A DNA stretch of 64,000 bases from Paraburkholderia dinghuensis (GTDB lineage Bacteria; Pseudomonadota; Gammaproteobacteria; Burkholderiales; Burkholderiaceae). Made by a program: the position numbers and the translations under genes. Below are positions 55,666 to 64,000 of the stretch, in pieces. The stretch's first letter is position 1, and the number at the start of each line of letters is the position of its first letter. The notes beneath the pieces were generated by a model. It searched no databases and was not told where the DNA came from. It was given only the letters and a program-made list of their open reading frames with translations. The DNA is taken from assembly GCF_003837865.1 (NCBI RefSeq), contig NZ_RQIS01000006.1, positions 173,294-237,293 of the forward strand, given 5' to 3'.

Positions 55666-55944
55666 TTTCCCCCCGAATATTTTCTATGATGACAATTCGC
55701 AGATACCCGCATCCAAATCTGCACGAATAGTAAATGTCATCAGAGAGCTTCTTCGAATTGTTGTGTCGTTACGTTTATCTAGTTCGAGGTGATTCTCTCG
55801 CCCTGCGGGATAGTAAAACGTGAGAGCGCGACTTTTCACGAATGAATACGCATTGCTTTGATCAGGAGGGGGCATGTAACGTTGGCGAGTCTTCGGTGCG
55901 CTGCTATTGACGGTCGTAGAAGCGGGGCGTGAGCGCTGCGGCGC

Positions 55945-56161
55945 AACAACGTGATCGTCACCTACGGCATCGTGCACCTGTGGGGCATGATCGAGAGCGA
56001 AGGACAAGATCCGGGCCATCCGCATCTCCGCCGAGAATGTCCCAAGGGGCAAGGAAGTGCAAAACCACCTCGTCCATGCAGCGTTTCCGATGCTCCGAAC
56101 CCGGTCCGTCACTGCCAGTCGCCCCGCCTCGGTCATCACAATGGCGAATGATCGTATATAA
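55945..56161 (+). pseudogene. Frameshifted BON-domain gene remnant
   Basis: From about 55945 one frame reads NNVIVTYGIVHLWGMIESEG, a typical BON strand pattern as found at the C-terminus of CBS-BON proteins. Near 56005 the match moves to another frame: RAIRISAENVPRGKEVQNHL, ending at a TAA at 56159-56161. Together they make one BON domain broken by a frameshift. No CBS or signal part is seen upstream; 55666-55944 holds nothing else recognisable. Confidence 0.55.
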
Positions 56162-56233
56162 ATAAAATAAATTTCATCAATACCAACCCTGCCGCTAAGC
56201 TGACTCCTTCTCCCTTCCCTGATAAAGCTTGCG

Positions 56234-56908
56234 ATGGCGGAACTCTACCTGGTGCGACACGGACAAGCGTCGCTTGGCGCGGGTGACTACGATTGCCTTT
56301 CCGACAAAGGCGAGCAGCAATGCCTCTGGCTCGGGCAGCATTTCGCTCGCAACGGCCAGCGCTTCGACCGAGTCCTGACCGGCACGCTGCGGCGTCACGC
56401 GCAATCGCTGGATGCGATTCGTCGTGCGCTGCCCGGCGTCCCTGTCGACCACGAAGTCCACCCCGAACTGGACGAATACGATTTCCACGCGCTCTTTCGT
56501 GCACTGGGCGACGAACATCGTGATCTCGTCGAAACGAGCAAAGGCAACCCACGCGATTTCTTCAAAGCGCTTCGACAGGTACTGCATCTGTGGGCCGAGG
56601 GCGTCCTCGACACGCGCGTGCCCGAAACGTGGAGTGCATTCCAGCTACGCATCGCCAAGGTGCGTGCGATCATCCAGCAAAGTGACGCACAGCGCGTCCT
56701 GGTCGTGACCTCGGGAGGCGTGATTGGCGCGCTGACGCAACAGGTGTTGCACGCGCCGCCGGCCACGGCCATCGCGCTGAATCTGCAGATCCGCAACAGC
56801 AGCGTCACCCAGTGCTTTTTCAATCGCGAAGCGTTTCATCTGTCGAGCTTCAACACCGTCTCGCATCTCGACGATCCGCAACGCCACGCGTTCCACACCT
56901 ACGGTTGA
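56234..56908 (+). CDS. Histidine phosphatase family protein
   Basis: A 224-residue phosphoglycerate-mutase-like phosphatase. The catalytic RHG is in LYLVRHGQASLG near the N-terminus, with a second His in VVTSGGVIGAL in place of the usual SHGG/THGG pattern, so that position is altered. RVLTGTLRRHAQSLDAI is the conserved Arg segment. It starts a plus-strand group with kinase, SDR and acyl-CoA dehydrogenase and may act on the phosphorylated intermediate of that pathway or in general clean-up. Confidence 0.82.
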   Translation: MAELYLVRHGQASLGAGDYDCLSDKGEQQCLWLGQHFARNGQRFDRVLTGTLRRHAQSLDAIRRALPGVPVDHEVHPELDEYDFHALFRALGDEHRDLVETSKGNPRDFFKALRQVLHLWAEGVLDTRVPETWSAFQLRIAKVRAIIQQSDAQRVLVVTSGGVIGALTQQVLHAPPATAIALNLQIRNSSVTQCFFNREAFHLSSFNTVSHLDDPQRHAFHTYG

Positions 56909-56934
56909 GCGCCAACAGAGACAGACCAAGAGCC

Positions 56935-57963
56935 ATGACTCGCGAATCCACCTCAACCCCTCTTGACCTCGACAGGCTCGCCGATTATCTCCGGCAGCAT
57001 ATTCCGGAGTTTCGCGGCCCCCTGAAGGCGCAGAAATTCGCGGGTGGCCAGTCCAACCCGACGTTTCTGCTCGATACGCCCGAGCGCCGCTACGTCCTGC
57101 GGCGCCAACCGCCGGGGCAGTTGCTGAAGTCCGCTCACGCTGTCGATCGCGAATACCGCGTGCTGCGTGCGCTCGCCGACACCGGCGTGCCCGTCGCTCG
57201 CGCGTGGCATCTGTGTGAAGACCGCGAAGTCATTGGCAGCATGTTCTATGTGATGAGCTACGAGGACGGCCGCATCTTCTGGAACCCTGCTCTGCCGGAG
57301 GTCGAGAGCGGCACGCGTCGCGACTATTACGCATCGATCATCACGACGCTCGCAGCACTGCACGACGTCGACGTCGACGCTGTGGGCCTCGGTGACTACG
57401 GACGCGCAGGTAATTACTTCCAGCGTCAGATCGGGCTTTGGACTAGGCAATACCGTGCCGCCGAGACCGAACCGATCGCAGCCATGGAAGCGCTGATCGC
57501 CTGGCTGCCCGCGCATTGTCCAGCCGACACACAGCGCGTTTCGCTCGTGCACGGGGACTTCCGCATCGATAACCTCATTTTTGCGCACGACGCACCACGC
57601 GTACGCGCGATTCTCGACTGGGAACTCTCGACACTCGGCAATCCGCTCGCCGATCTCGCGTATTTCTGCATGTGCCTGCGCCTGCCCGCGAAGGGCAATA
57701 TCACAGGTCTGCGCGGCCAGGACCGCTCGGCGCTCGGCATTCCCGAGGAAGAGGACATGGTGGCACGGTACTGCGCGTTGCGCGGTTTGCCCGCCATCGA
57801 GAACTGGAATTTTTATCTGGCATTCAGCTTTTTCCGTCTGGCTTCGATTGCTCAGGGTGTCAAGGCGCGGGCCCTGCAAGGCAACGCCTCGAATGCGAAT
57901 GCGCACGAGGTGGGCGGGATGGTCGAGCCGCTAGCAAAACTCGCGGTTGAGCTGATCGACTGA
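56935..57963 (+). CDS. Phosphotransferase family protein (ACAD10/11- and LvaA-like kinase)
   Basis: A 342-residue aminoglycoside-phosphotransferase-fold kinase. Features are FAGGQSNPTFLLDTPERRYVLRRQP (nucleotide Lys/Arg region, here split), the catalytic loop VHGDFRIDNLIF and the metal Asp in AILDWELSTLGNPLADLAY. This is the subfamily fused to acyl-CoA dehydrogenases in animal ACAD10/11 and separate in bacterial lva operons, where it phosphorylates a 4-hydroxyacyl-CoA. The ATG at 56935 lies 26 nt after the phosphatase gene. Confidence 0.85.
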   Translation: MTRESTSTPLDLDRLADYLRQHIPEFRGPLKAQKFAGGQSNPTFLLDTPERRYVLRRQPPGQLLKSAHAVDREYRVLRALADTGVPVARAWHLCEDREVIGSMFYVMSYEDGRIFWNPALPEVESGTRRDYYASIITTLAALHDVDVDAVGLGDYGRAGNYFQRQIGLWTRQYRAAETEPIAAMEALIAWLPAHCPADTQRVSLVHGDFRIDNLIFAHDAPRVRAILDWELSTLGNPLADLAYFCMCLRLPAKGNITGLRGQDRSALGIPEEEDMVARYCALRGLPAIENWNFYLAFSFFRLASIAQGVKARALQGNASNANAHEVGGMVEPLAKLAVELID

Positions 57964-58000
57964 CGCGCCACACCATTACCCCGAAAGAAAGGAAACGAAA

Positions 58001-58765
58001 TTGAGCACGAATCTCTTTGACCTCACGGGCCGCATCGCTCTCGTAACGGGCGCAAGCCGCGGCATCGGCGAGGCAATCGCGCGGCTCCTCGCCGAGCAGG
58101 GCGCTCACGTGATTGTGTCGAGCCGCAAGCTCGAAGACTGCGAGTCTGTCGCGGCGGCCATCCGCGCAGGCGGAGGCAGCGCCGAAGCGTTCGCCTGCCA
58201 CGTCGGCCGCATGGAAGACATCGCCGCCACGTTCGCCTATATCCGGGAAAAACACGGGCGCCTCGACATCCTCGTCAACAACGCCGCCACCAACCCGTAT
58301 TTCGGCCACATCCTCGATACGGACCTCGGTGCGTACAACAAGACCGTGGACGTCAATATCCGCGGTTATTTCTTCATGTCGATCGAAGCCGGGAAAATGA
58401 TGAAGGCGCAGGGACGGGGCGCCATCGTCAACACTGCGTCAGTCAACGCGCTTCAGCCCGGCGACATGCAGGGCATCTACTCCATCACGAAGGCGGCGGT
58501 AGTCAACATGACGCGCGCATTCGCGAAGGAATGCGGGCCGTTCGGCATCCGCGTGAACGCGCTGTTGCCAGGCCTCACGAAAACGAAATTCGCCGGCGCG
58601 CTGTTCGAGAACAAGGCTATCTACGACCGCTGGATCAACGAAATTCCGTTACGCCGCCACGGCGAACCGCAGGACATGGCGGGCACCGTGCTCTATCTCG
58701 TGTCCGACGCAGCGAGCTACACGAACGGCGAGTGCATCGTCGTCGATGGCGGACTGACGATCTGA
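58001..58765 (+). CDS. SDR family oxidoreductase
   Basis: A 254-residue classical short-chain dehydrogenase starting at TTG 58001 behind AAAGGAAAC. The NAD loop is TGASRGIGEAI, NNAATNP marks the second motif, Ser is in NTASVNA and the Tyr-x3-Lys pair is in YSITKAA. In lva-type clusters an SDR works beside the kinase and acyl-CoA dehydrogenase (e.g. 3-hydroxyacyl or keto/hydroxy interconversion). It sits 37 bp after the kinase and 25 bp before the dehydrogenase. Confidence 0.87.
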   Translation: MSTNLFDLTGRIALVTGASRGIGEAIARLLAEQGAHVIVSSRKLEDCESVAAAIRAGGGSAEAFACHVGRMEDIAATFAYIREKHGRLDILVNNAATNPYFGHILDTDLGAYNKTVDVNIRGYFFMSIEAGKMMKAQGRGAIVNTASVNALQPGDMQGIYSITKAAVVNMTRAFAKECGPFGIRVNALLPGLTKTKFAGALFENKAIYDRWINEIPLRRHGEPQDMAGTVLYLVSDAASYTNGECIVVDGGLTI

Positions 58766-58790
58766 TAAACCGTACACAAGGAACCCGATC

Positions 58791-60041
<1,251 letters not shown>

Positions 60042-60066
60042 AGCCTGAAGCGCGACGGCGACACAC

Positions 60067-61071
60067 ATGACCCATTCGGACGCATCGTCACCTTCCGGCT
60101 CGTTTAAGATGTCGGCAAACGGAGCCTCTGAGATGCGTCTGCCGAAGCTGGATCTGAATCTGTTCGTCGTATTTGCGTCGATTTATGAAAAGCGCAATCT
60201 GACTCGCGCCGCCGAGGCGCTTTTCATCACGCAACCCGCCGTGAGCAATGCGCTCGCACGCATGCGCCGGGCGTTGAACGATCCGCTCTTCGTGAGCACG
60301 TCGTCAGGAATGGTGCCCACGCCGCTCGCCGAAAACATTGTCGGCCGCGTGCGTGAGGCGCTGCAACTGCTCGAAGCGAGTGCAACCGCGGGCGACGTAT
60401 TCGTTCCCGCCGCATCGCAGCGCACGTTTCGTCTGAGCATGCCCGATTTGACGGAAGCAATCCTCCTGCCGACGCTCGGCGAGTTGCTTCAGCAACAGGC
60501 GCCAGGCATGAACATCGAGTGCTATTTCACCCCGCGCAACGAAGTGGCCGCAGCGCTGGAAACGGGCAAGATCGACTTTGCCATCGACGTGCCGTTTATC
60601 GACGATCCGCAATTGCGCCAGGCGCCGCTCGGTAGCGACCGTTACGCGTGCCTGCTGCGGCACGGCCACCCGTTCAAGGGCAACACGCTGAGTATGGAAG
60701 ACTACCTGGCGTTTGGTCACATTCAGGTGTCGAGTCGCCGCCAGGGAAGCGGCTTCGTCGACGCGGAGCTGAAAAAGCTCGGCAAACAGCGGCAGATGCG
60801 TATGCGCGTGCAGCACTATATGGTTGCGCCGCTCGTCGCCTTGCGCACCGACCTCGCGCTGACCGCTCCGGTGCAGCTGCTACAACGATATGACGCGCGC
60901 ATTTTTGAATTGCCGTTCCGGCTACAGAGGCTGGAGTGGCATTTGTACTGGCATCGCAGCAGTGAGCAGGATCAGGCAAGCATATGGCTGCGAAGCCAGA
61001 TCATAGGATTGCTGAGTGTCCCGGAAACGCCACCCGCGCAGCCGAAGCGCAAGCGTCGGGCAGGCGGATAG
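60067..61071 (+). CDS. LysR family transcriptional regulator
   Basis: A 334-residue regulator. The helix-turn-helix is near residues 35-65 (RNLTRAAEALFITQPAVSNAL), preceded by LPKLDLNLFVVFASIYEK, and an effector-binding domain follows. The N-terminal about 22 residues are extra; in-frame ATGs at 60109 and 60133 are alternative starts. It lies 25 bp after the acyl-CoA dehydrogenase on the same strand, so it is likely co-transcribed and controls the 56234-60041 group. Confidence 0.86.
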   Translation: MTHSDASSPSGSFKMSANGASEMRLPKLDLNLFVVFASIYEKRNLTRAAEALFITQPAVSNALARMRRALNDPLFVSTSSGMVPTPLAENIVGRVREALQLLEASATAGDVFVPAASQRTFRLSMPDLTEAILLPTLGELLQQQAPGMNIECYFTPRNEVAAALETGKIDFAIDVPFIDDPQLRQAPLGSDRYACLLRHGHPFKGNTLSMEDYLAFGHIQVSSRRQGSGFVDAELKKLGKQRQMRMRVQHYMVAPLVALRTDLALTAPVQLLQRYDARIFELPFRLQRLEWHLYWHRSSEQDQASIWLRSQIIGLLSVPETPPAQPKRKRRAGG

Positions 61072-61203
61072 CCTCTGACTTCCGGGGCACCGTGCACGCT
61101 ATGCGAACCGCTCCTGCACTCACTTCTTGAGTGCTGAACGTCACGCTTCGCGAGAGCGCTGGCGAGTCGCGAGACGCGCTCGCTCATCGCCAGTGCTCGC
61201 CAC

Positions 61204-62055
61204 TCATTCGTAGCAATAGACACCCTGCCCCGTCTTGCGGCCGAGCCGGCCCGCCGCCACGAGTTCGCGCAACAGCGGACACGGACGATACTTCGCGTCG
61301 CCGAAGTCCTTCAGAAACACGTCCATCACCGACAGGCAGACGTCAAGCCCGACCAGATCCGCGAGTGCGAGCGGGCCGATCGGATGGTTCGCACCAAGCT
61401 TCATGCCCGCGTCGATTTCCTCGGCGCTCGCCACACCCTCGGCCAGCACGAAAAAGGCCTCGTTAATCATCGGCACGAGGATCCGGTTCACCACGAATCC
61501 CGGCGAGTTCCTCACGCCGATCGGCGATTTGTCGAAGCGTTGCGTGAGCTCGCGAATTGCCTGAGCGGTGGCATCGCTCGTTTGCAGCCCCCGGATGATC
61601 TCCACGAGCGGCATGAGCGGCACCGGGTTGAAAAAATGCATGCCGATGAACCGCGAAGCATCGCCGAGCGTCGCCGCGAGCGCCGTGACCGAGATCGAGG
61701 ACGTATTCGTCGCGATGATCGCGTCCGGACGCGCCACCGCTTCAATCTGCTTGAGGATCCGGTGCTTGAGGTCGACGTTTTCGGTCGCCGCTTCGATCAC
61801 GAGATCGACGGCCGAAAGACGCTGATAGTCGGTCGCGGTCTCGATGCGCGCGAGCGCGGCGTCGCGCCTTGCGGCATCGAGCTTGTCTTTCGCCAGCAGC
61901 CGCCCGAGGCTACCTTCGATCGTCGCGATCCCCTTTTGCAGCGCCGCCTCGGTCACATCGATCAGAACGACATTCAGTCCGGCGACGGCGGCGGTCTGTG
62001 CAATTCCATTGCCCATCGTGCCCGCGCCGACGATGCCTACCGTTTGAATTTTCAT
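61204..62055 (-). CDS. 3-hydroxybutyryl-CoA dehydrogenase family protein
   Basis: A 283-residue NAD-dependent 3-hydroxyacyl-CoA dehydrogenase. The Rossmann loop is [14 protein letters not shown], the catalytic region is [11 protein letters not shown] and [19 protein letters not shown], with the His in HFFNP, and the C-terminal domain has [17 protein letters not shown] and [12 protein letters not shown]. It converts 3-hydroxyacyl-CoA to 3-ketoacyl-CoA or the reverse. It is 37 bp downstream of the thiolase gene, so the two probably act in sequence. Confidence 0.92.
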   Translation of the reverse strand: MKIQTVGIVGAGTMGNGIAQTAAVAGLNVVLIDVTEAALQKGIATIEGSLGRLLAKDKLDAARRDAALARIETATDYQRLSAVDLVIEAATENVDLKHRILKQIEAVARPDAIIATNTSSISVTALAATLGDASRFIGMHFFNPVPLMPLVEIIRGLQTSDATAQAIRELTQRFDKSPIGVRNSPGFVVNRILVPMINEAFFVLAEGVASAEEIDAGMKLGANHPIGPLALADLVGLDVCLSVMDVFLKDFGDAKYRPCPLLRELVAAGRLGRKTGQGVYCYE

Positions 62056-62092
62056 GTTCGCTTCTCGTTGAAATCGCGGTGTCGCGCACCGT

Positions 62093-63280
62093 TCATTGCA
62101 GGTTTTCGAAGATCGCTGCGATGCCCTGTCCGCCGCCGATGCACATCGTCACGAGCGCATAGCGCCCGCGCGTGCGCTGCAACTCGGCGAGCGCCTTCAC
62201 GGTGATCAGCGCGCCCGTCGCGCCGATCGGATGACCGAGCGAGATACCCGAGCCATTCGGATTCACTTTGGCCGGATCGAGCCCGAGCTCCTGACTCACC
62301 GCGCAGGCCTGCGCCGCGAATGCCTCGTTTGCTTCGATCACGTCGATGTCGCCGATCGTGAGCCCGGCACGTTCGAGCGCGATGCGCGTAGCAGGCACGG
62401 GACCGATGCCCATGTAGCGCGGATCGACGCCTGCATGCGCGTACGACACGAGTCGCGCCAGCGGCTTGTGTCCGCGCGCTTCGGCCGTCTTGCGCTCCAT
62501 CAGCAGGACTGCCGCGGCCGCATCGTTGATCCCCGATGCGTTGCCGGCCGTCACCGTCCCGTTCTCCTTCCGGAACGCGGGACGCAGTCCCGCGAGTTCG
62601 GCCAGCTCAACGTCCGCGCGCACATGCTCATCGGTATCGAAGACGACTTCCTTGCCCTTCACCTTGCGCGTCAGCGGAACGATCTGCTCCTTGAAGCGGC
62701 CCTCGGCGATCGCGCGTGCTGCGCGGCGGTGTGATTCGACCGCGAGCGCGTCCTGCTGTTCGCGCGTGATGCCATACTTCTCGGCGACGTTCTCGGCCGT
62801 GACGCCCATGTGTATCGTGTCGAACGGATCGTGCAGCGCACCGAGCATCATGTCGATGAGGCGCGCGTCGCCCATGCGCGCACCGAAGCGGGCATCGGGC
62901 GTGATGTACGGAGCGCGGCTCATGTTCTCCGCGCCGCCGCCGATCGCGACGTCAGCGTCGCCGAGCAGGATCGTCTGCGCCGCAGACACGATCGCCTGCA
63001 GGCCCGACCCGCAGAGGCGGTTGACGGTGAACGCCGGCGTCGCCTGCGAGACGCCGCCGTTCAGCGCGGCGACGCGGGCCAGATAGAGATCTTTCGGCTC
63101 AGTCGAAATGACGTTGCCGAACACGACGTGACCGACTTCGTCACCCGCGACCTGCGCGCGTGCGAGCACTTCGCGCACGACGATCGAGCCGAGTTCGGTG
63201 GGCGCCACGTCCTTCAGGCTGCCGCCGAACTTTCCGATGGCGGTACGCACACTGCCGACTACAACGACTTCTTTCTGCAT
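62093..63280 (-). CDS. bktB: Beta-ketothiolase BktB (acetyl-CoA C-acyltransferase)
   Basis: A 395-residue thiolase. The nucleophile Cys90 is in [25 protein letters not shown] carries the oxyanion His/Asn region, the His is in [13 protein letters not shown] and the second Cys in [11 protein letters not shown]. The sequence reads very like Ralstonia BktB, which handles C4-C6 3-ketoacyl-CoA in PHA synthesis and breakdown. The ATG is preceded by AAGGAG. The order thiolase then 3-hydroxyacyl-CoA dehydrogenase fits a short-chain beta-oxidation pair. Confidence 0.92.
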   Translation of the reverse strand: MQKEVVVVGSVRTAIGKFGGSLKDVAPTELGSIVVREVLARAQVAGDEVGHVVFGNVISTEPKDLYLARVAALNGGVSQATPAFTVNRLCGSGLQAIVSAAQTILLGDADVAIGGGAENMSRAPYITPDARFGARMGDARLIDMMLGALHDPFDTIHMGVTAENVAEKYGITREQQDALAVESHRRAARAIAEGRFKEQIVPLTRKVKGKEVVFDTDEHVRADVELAELAGLRPAFRKENGTVTAGNASGINDAAAAVLLMERKTAEARGHKPLARLVSYAHAGVDPRYMGIGPVPATRIALERAGLTIGDIDVIEANEAFAAQACAVSQELGLDPAKVNPNGSGISLGHPIGATGALITVKALAELQRTRGRYALVTMCIGGGQGIAAIFENLQ

Positions 63281-63341
63281 GGTTTGCTCCTTCAGTTGGT
63301 TGCCCGGCGCGCGCTGCTAACAGGCGCGCGCTGCGAGCGAA

Positions 63342-64000
63342 TTACATGTTCGGATAGTTCGGTCCGCCGCCGCCTTCCGGCGTGACCCACACGATGTTCT
63401 GCGTCGGATCCTTGATATCGCAGGTCTTGCAGTGCACGCAGTTCTGCGCGTTGATCTGCAGACGGTCGCTGCCGTCGTCGTTCTTCACGAACTCGTACAC
63501 CGCCGCCGGGCAGAACCGTGCCTCGGGGCCCGCATACGTGCGCAGGTTCACATCGACCGGCACGCTCGCATCCTTCAGCGTCAGGTGGGCGGGCTGGTTT
63601 TCCTCGTGATTCGTATTGGAAATGAACACCGAGGACAGGCGGTCGAAGGTGAGCTTGCCGTCGGGCTTCGGATACTCGATCGGCTTGCACTGCGAGGCCG
63701 GTTTCAACATCTCGTTGTCGCGATGCTGGTGATGCAGCGTCCAGGGCACCTTGCCGCCGAAGAGCTTCTGCTCGATGCCAACCATCAGCGTGCCCAGGTA
63801 CAGGCCCTTGCTCATCCACTGCTTGAAGTTGCGCGCCTTGTACAGCTCGTCGTGCAGCCACGACTGCCTGAACGCTTCAGGGTAAGCGGTGAGTTCGTCG
63901 TGCTGGCGGCCTGCCTGCACGGCGTCGAACGCCGCCTCGGCGGCCAGCATGCCGGTCTTGATCGCGGCGTGGCTGCCCTTGATGCGCGAGGCGTTCAGGA
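63342..64000 (-). CDS. Electron transfer flavoprotein-ubiquinone oxidoreductase, C-terminal part
   Basis: About 219 residues of the C-terminal part are seen; the gene runs off the window. It passes electrons from acyl-CoA dehydrogenases, through ETF, to ubiquinone. The 4Fe-4S binding site is visible near the end: FCPAAVYEF (first Cys) and NCVHCKTCDIKDP (three further Cys). GKLTFDRLSSVFISNTNHEE and the GGGGPNYPNM end are typical. It fits the acyl-CoA dehydrogenase and thiolase genes nearby. Confidence 0.93.
   Translation of the reverse strand, partial: LNASRIKGSHAAIKTGMLAAEAAFDAVQAGRQHDELTAYPEAFRQSWLHDELYKARNFKQWMSKGLYLGTLMVGIEQKLFGGKVPWTLHHQHRDNEMLKPASQCKPIEYPKPDGKLTFDRLSSVFISNTNHEENQPAHLTLKDASVPVDVNLRTYAGPEARFCPAAVYEFVKNDDGSDRLQINAQNCVHCKTCDIKDPTQNIVWVTPEGGGGPNYPNM

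Noticed and set aside
55684..56139. Minus frame of 151 codons
   Set aside because: It is antisense to the broken BON domain and shows no protein family; start without ribosome site.

Overview
The window is high-GC DNA densely packed with genes, and its families look like Burkholderiales, most likely Paraburkholderia, Caballeronia or a close relative. Pointers are a Burkholderia-type porin, a BktB-like thiolase, an HpnJ hopanoid enzyme, a class I PHA-synthase-like DUF3141 protein, and a membrane-bound hydrogenase operon in the Ralstonia/Cupriavidus gene order. I found no rRNA, tRNA or CRISPR array. Assignments come from reading translations by eye, without database searches.

Layout. 1-846: end of an outer-membrane protein and a small secreted basic protein. 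1410-6823: an acyl-phosphate/lipid module (DUF3141 PHA-synthase-like protein, phosphotransacetylase, acetate kinase, FabI). 6886-13306: TerC, a lipoprotein, a SulP anion transporter, a VIT/CCC1-like membrane protein, HpnJ and a hypothetical. 13691-23341: a divergent AraC regulator and an eight-gene catabolic run (BKACE/DUF849, MFS transporter, quinone oxidoreductase, TauD/TfdA dioxygenase, RBBP9-like hydrolase, Rieske ferredoxin, acyl-CoA ligase, porin), with a phased operator-like repeat at the divergent promoter. Its substrate is not evident. 23555-30299: a gene-poor, decaying stretch with a BON protein and its broken copy, a ClpP-like/LprI-like fusion, an SDR, a frameshifted membrane-protein gene, an IS110 transposase and a shattered IS3 transposase.

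30343-45454 (minus strand) is the centrepiece: a complete oxygen-tolerant (group 1d type) membrane-bound [NiFe]-hydrogenase operon, hoxKGZMLOQRTV-hypABFCDE, 16 genes mostly with 1-10 nt overlaps, plus the nickel permease hoxN upstream. HoxK/HoxG are the enzyme, HoxZ is the quinone-linked cytochrome b, HoxM cuts the HoxG tail, HoxL/O/Q/R/T/V assist assembly under oxygen, and HypA-F make and insert the NiFe(CN)2CO site. No HoxA/HoxBCJ hydrogen-sensing genes or HypX are in the window. A sigma-54-like -24/-12 sequence lies just upstream of hoxK.

45711-49616: a 220-bp direct repeat (the 3' end of a FAD-dehydrogenase gene, present as a stray copy and in the intact gene) brackets an IS orfA stub, an epd-like gene and a DUF2252 gene. 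49416-54032: FAD dehydrogenase and ThDP enzyme, translationally coupled, with a divergent AraC regulator. 54109-56161: a Cache-type chemoreceptor and a broken BON remnant. 56234-61071: histidine phosphatase, ACAD10/11-LvaA-like kinase, SDR, ACAD11/LvaC-like acyl-CoA dehydrogenase and LysR regulator, a probable 4-hydroxyacyl-CoA route. 61204-64000 (minus): 3-hydroxyacyl-CoA dehydrogenase, BktB-like thiolase and the C-terminal part of ETF-ubiquinone oxidoreductase, i.e. beta-oxidation.
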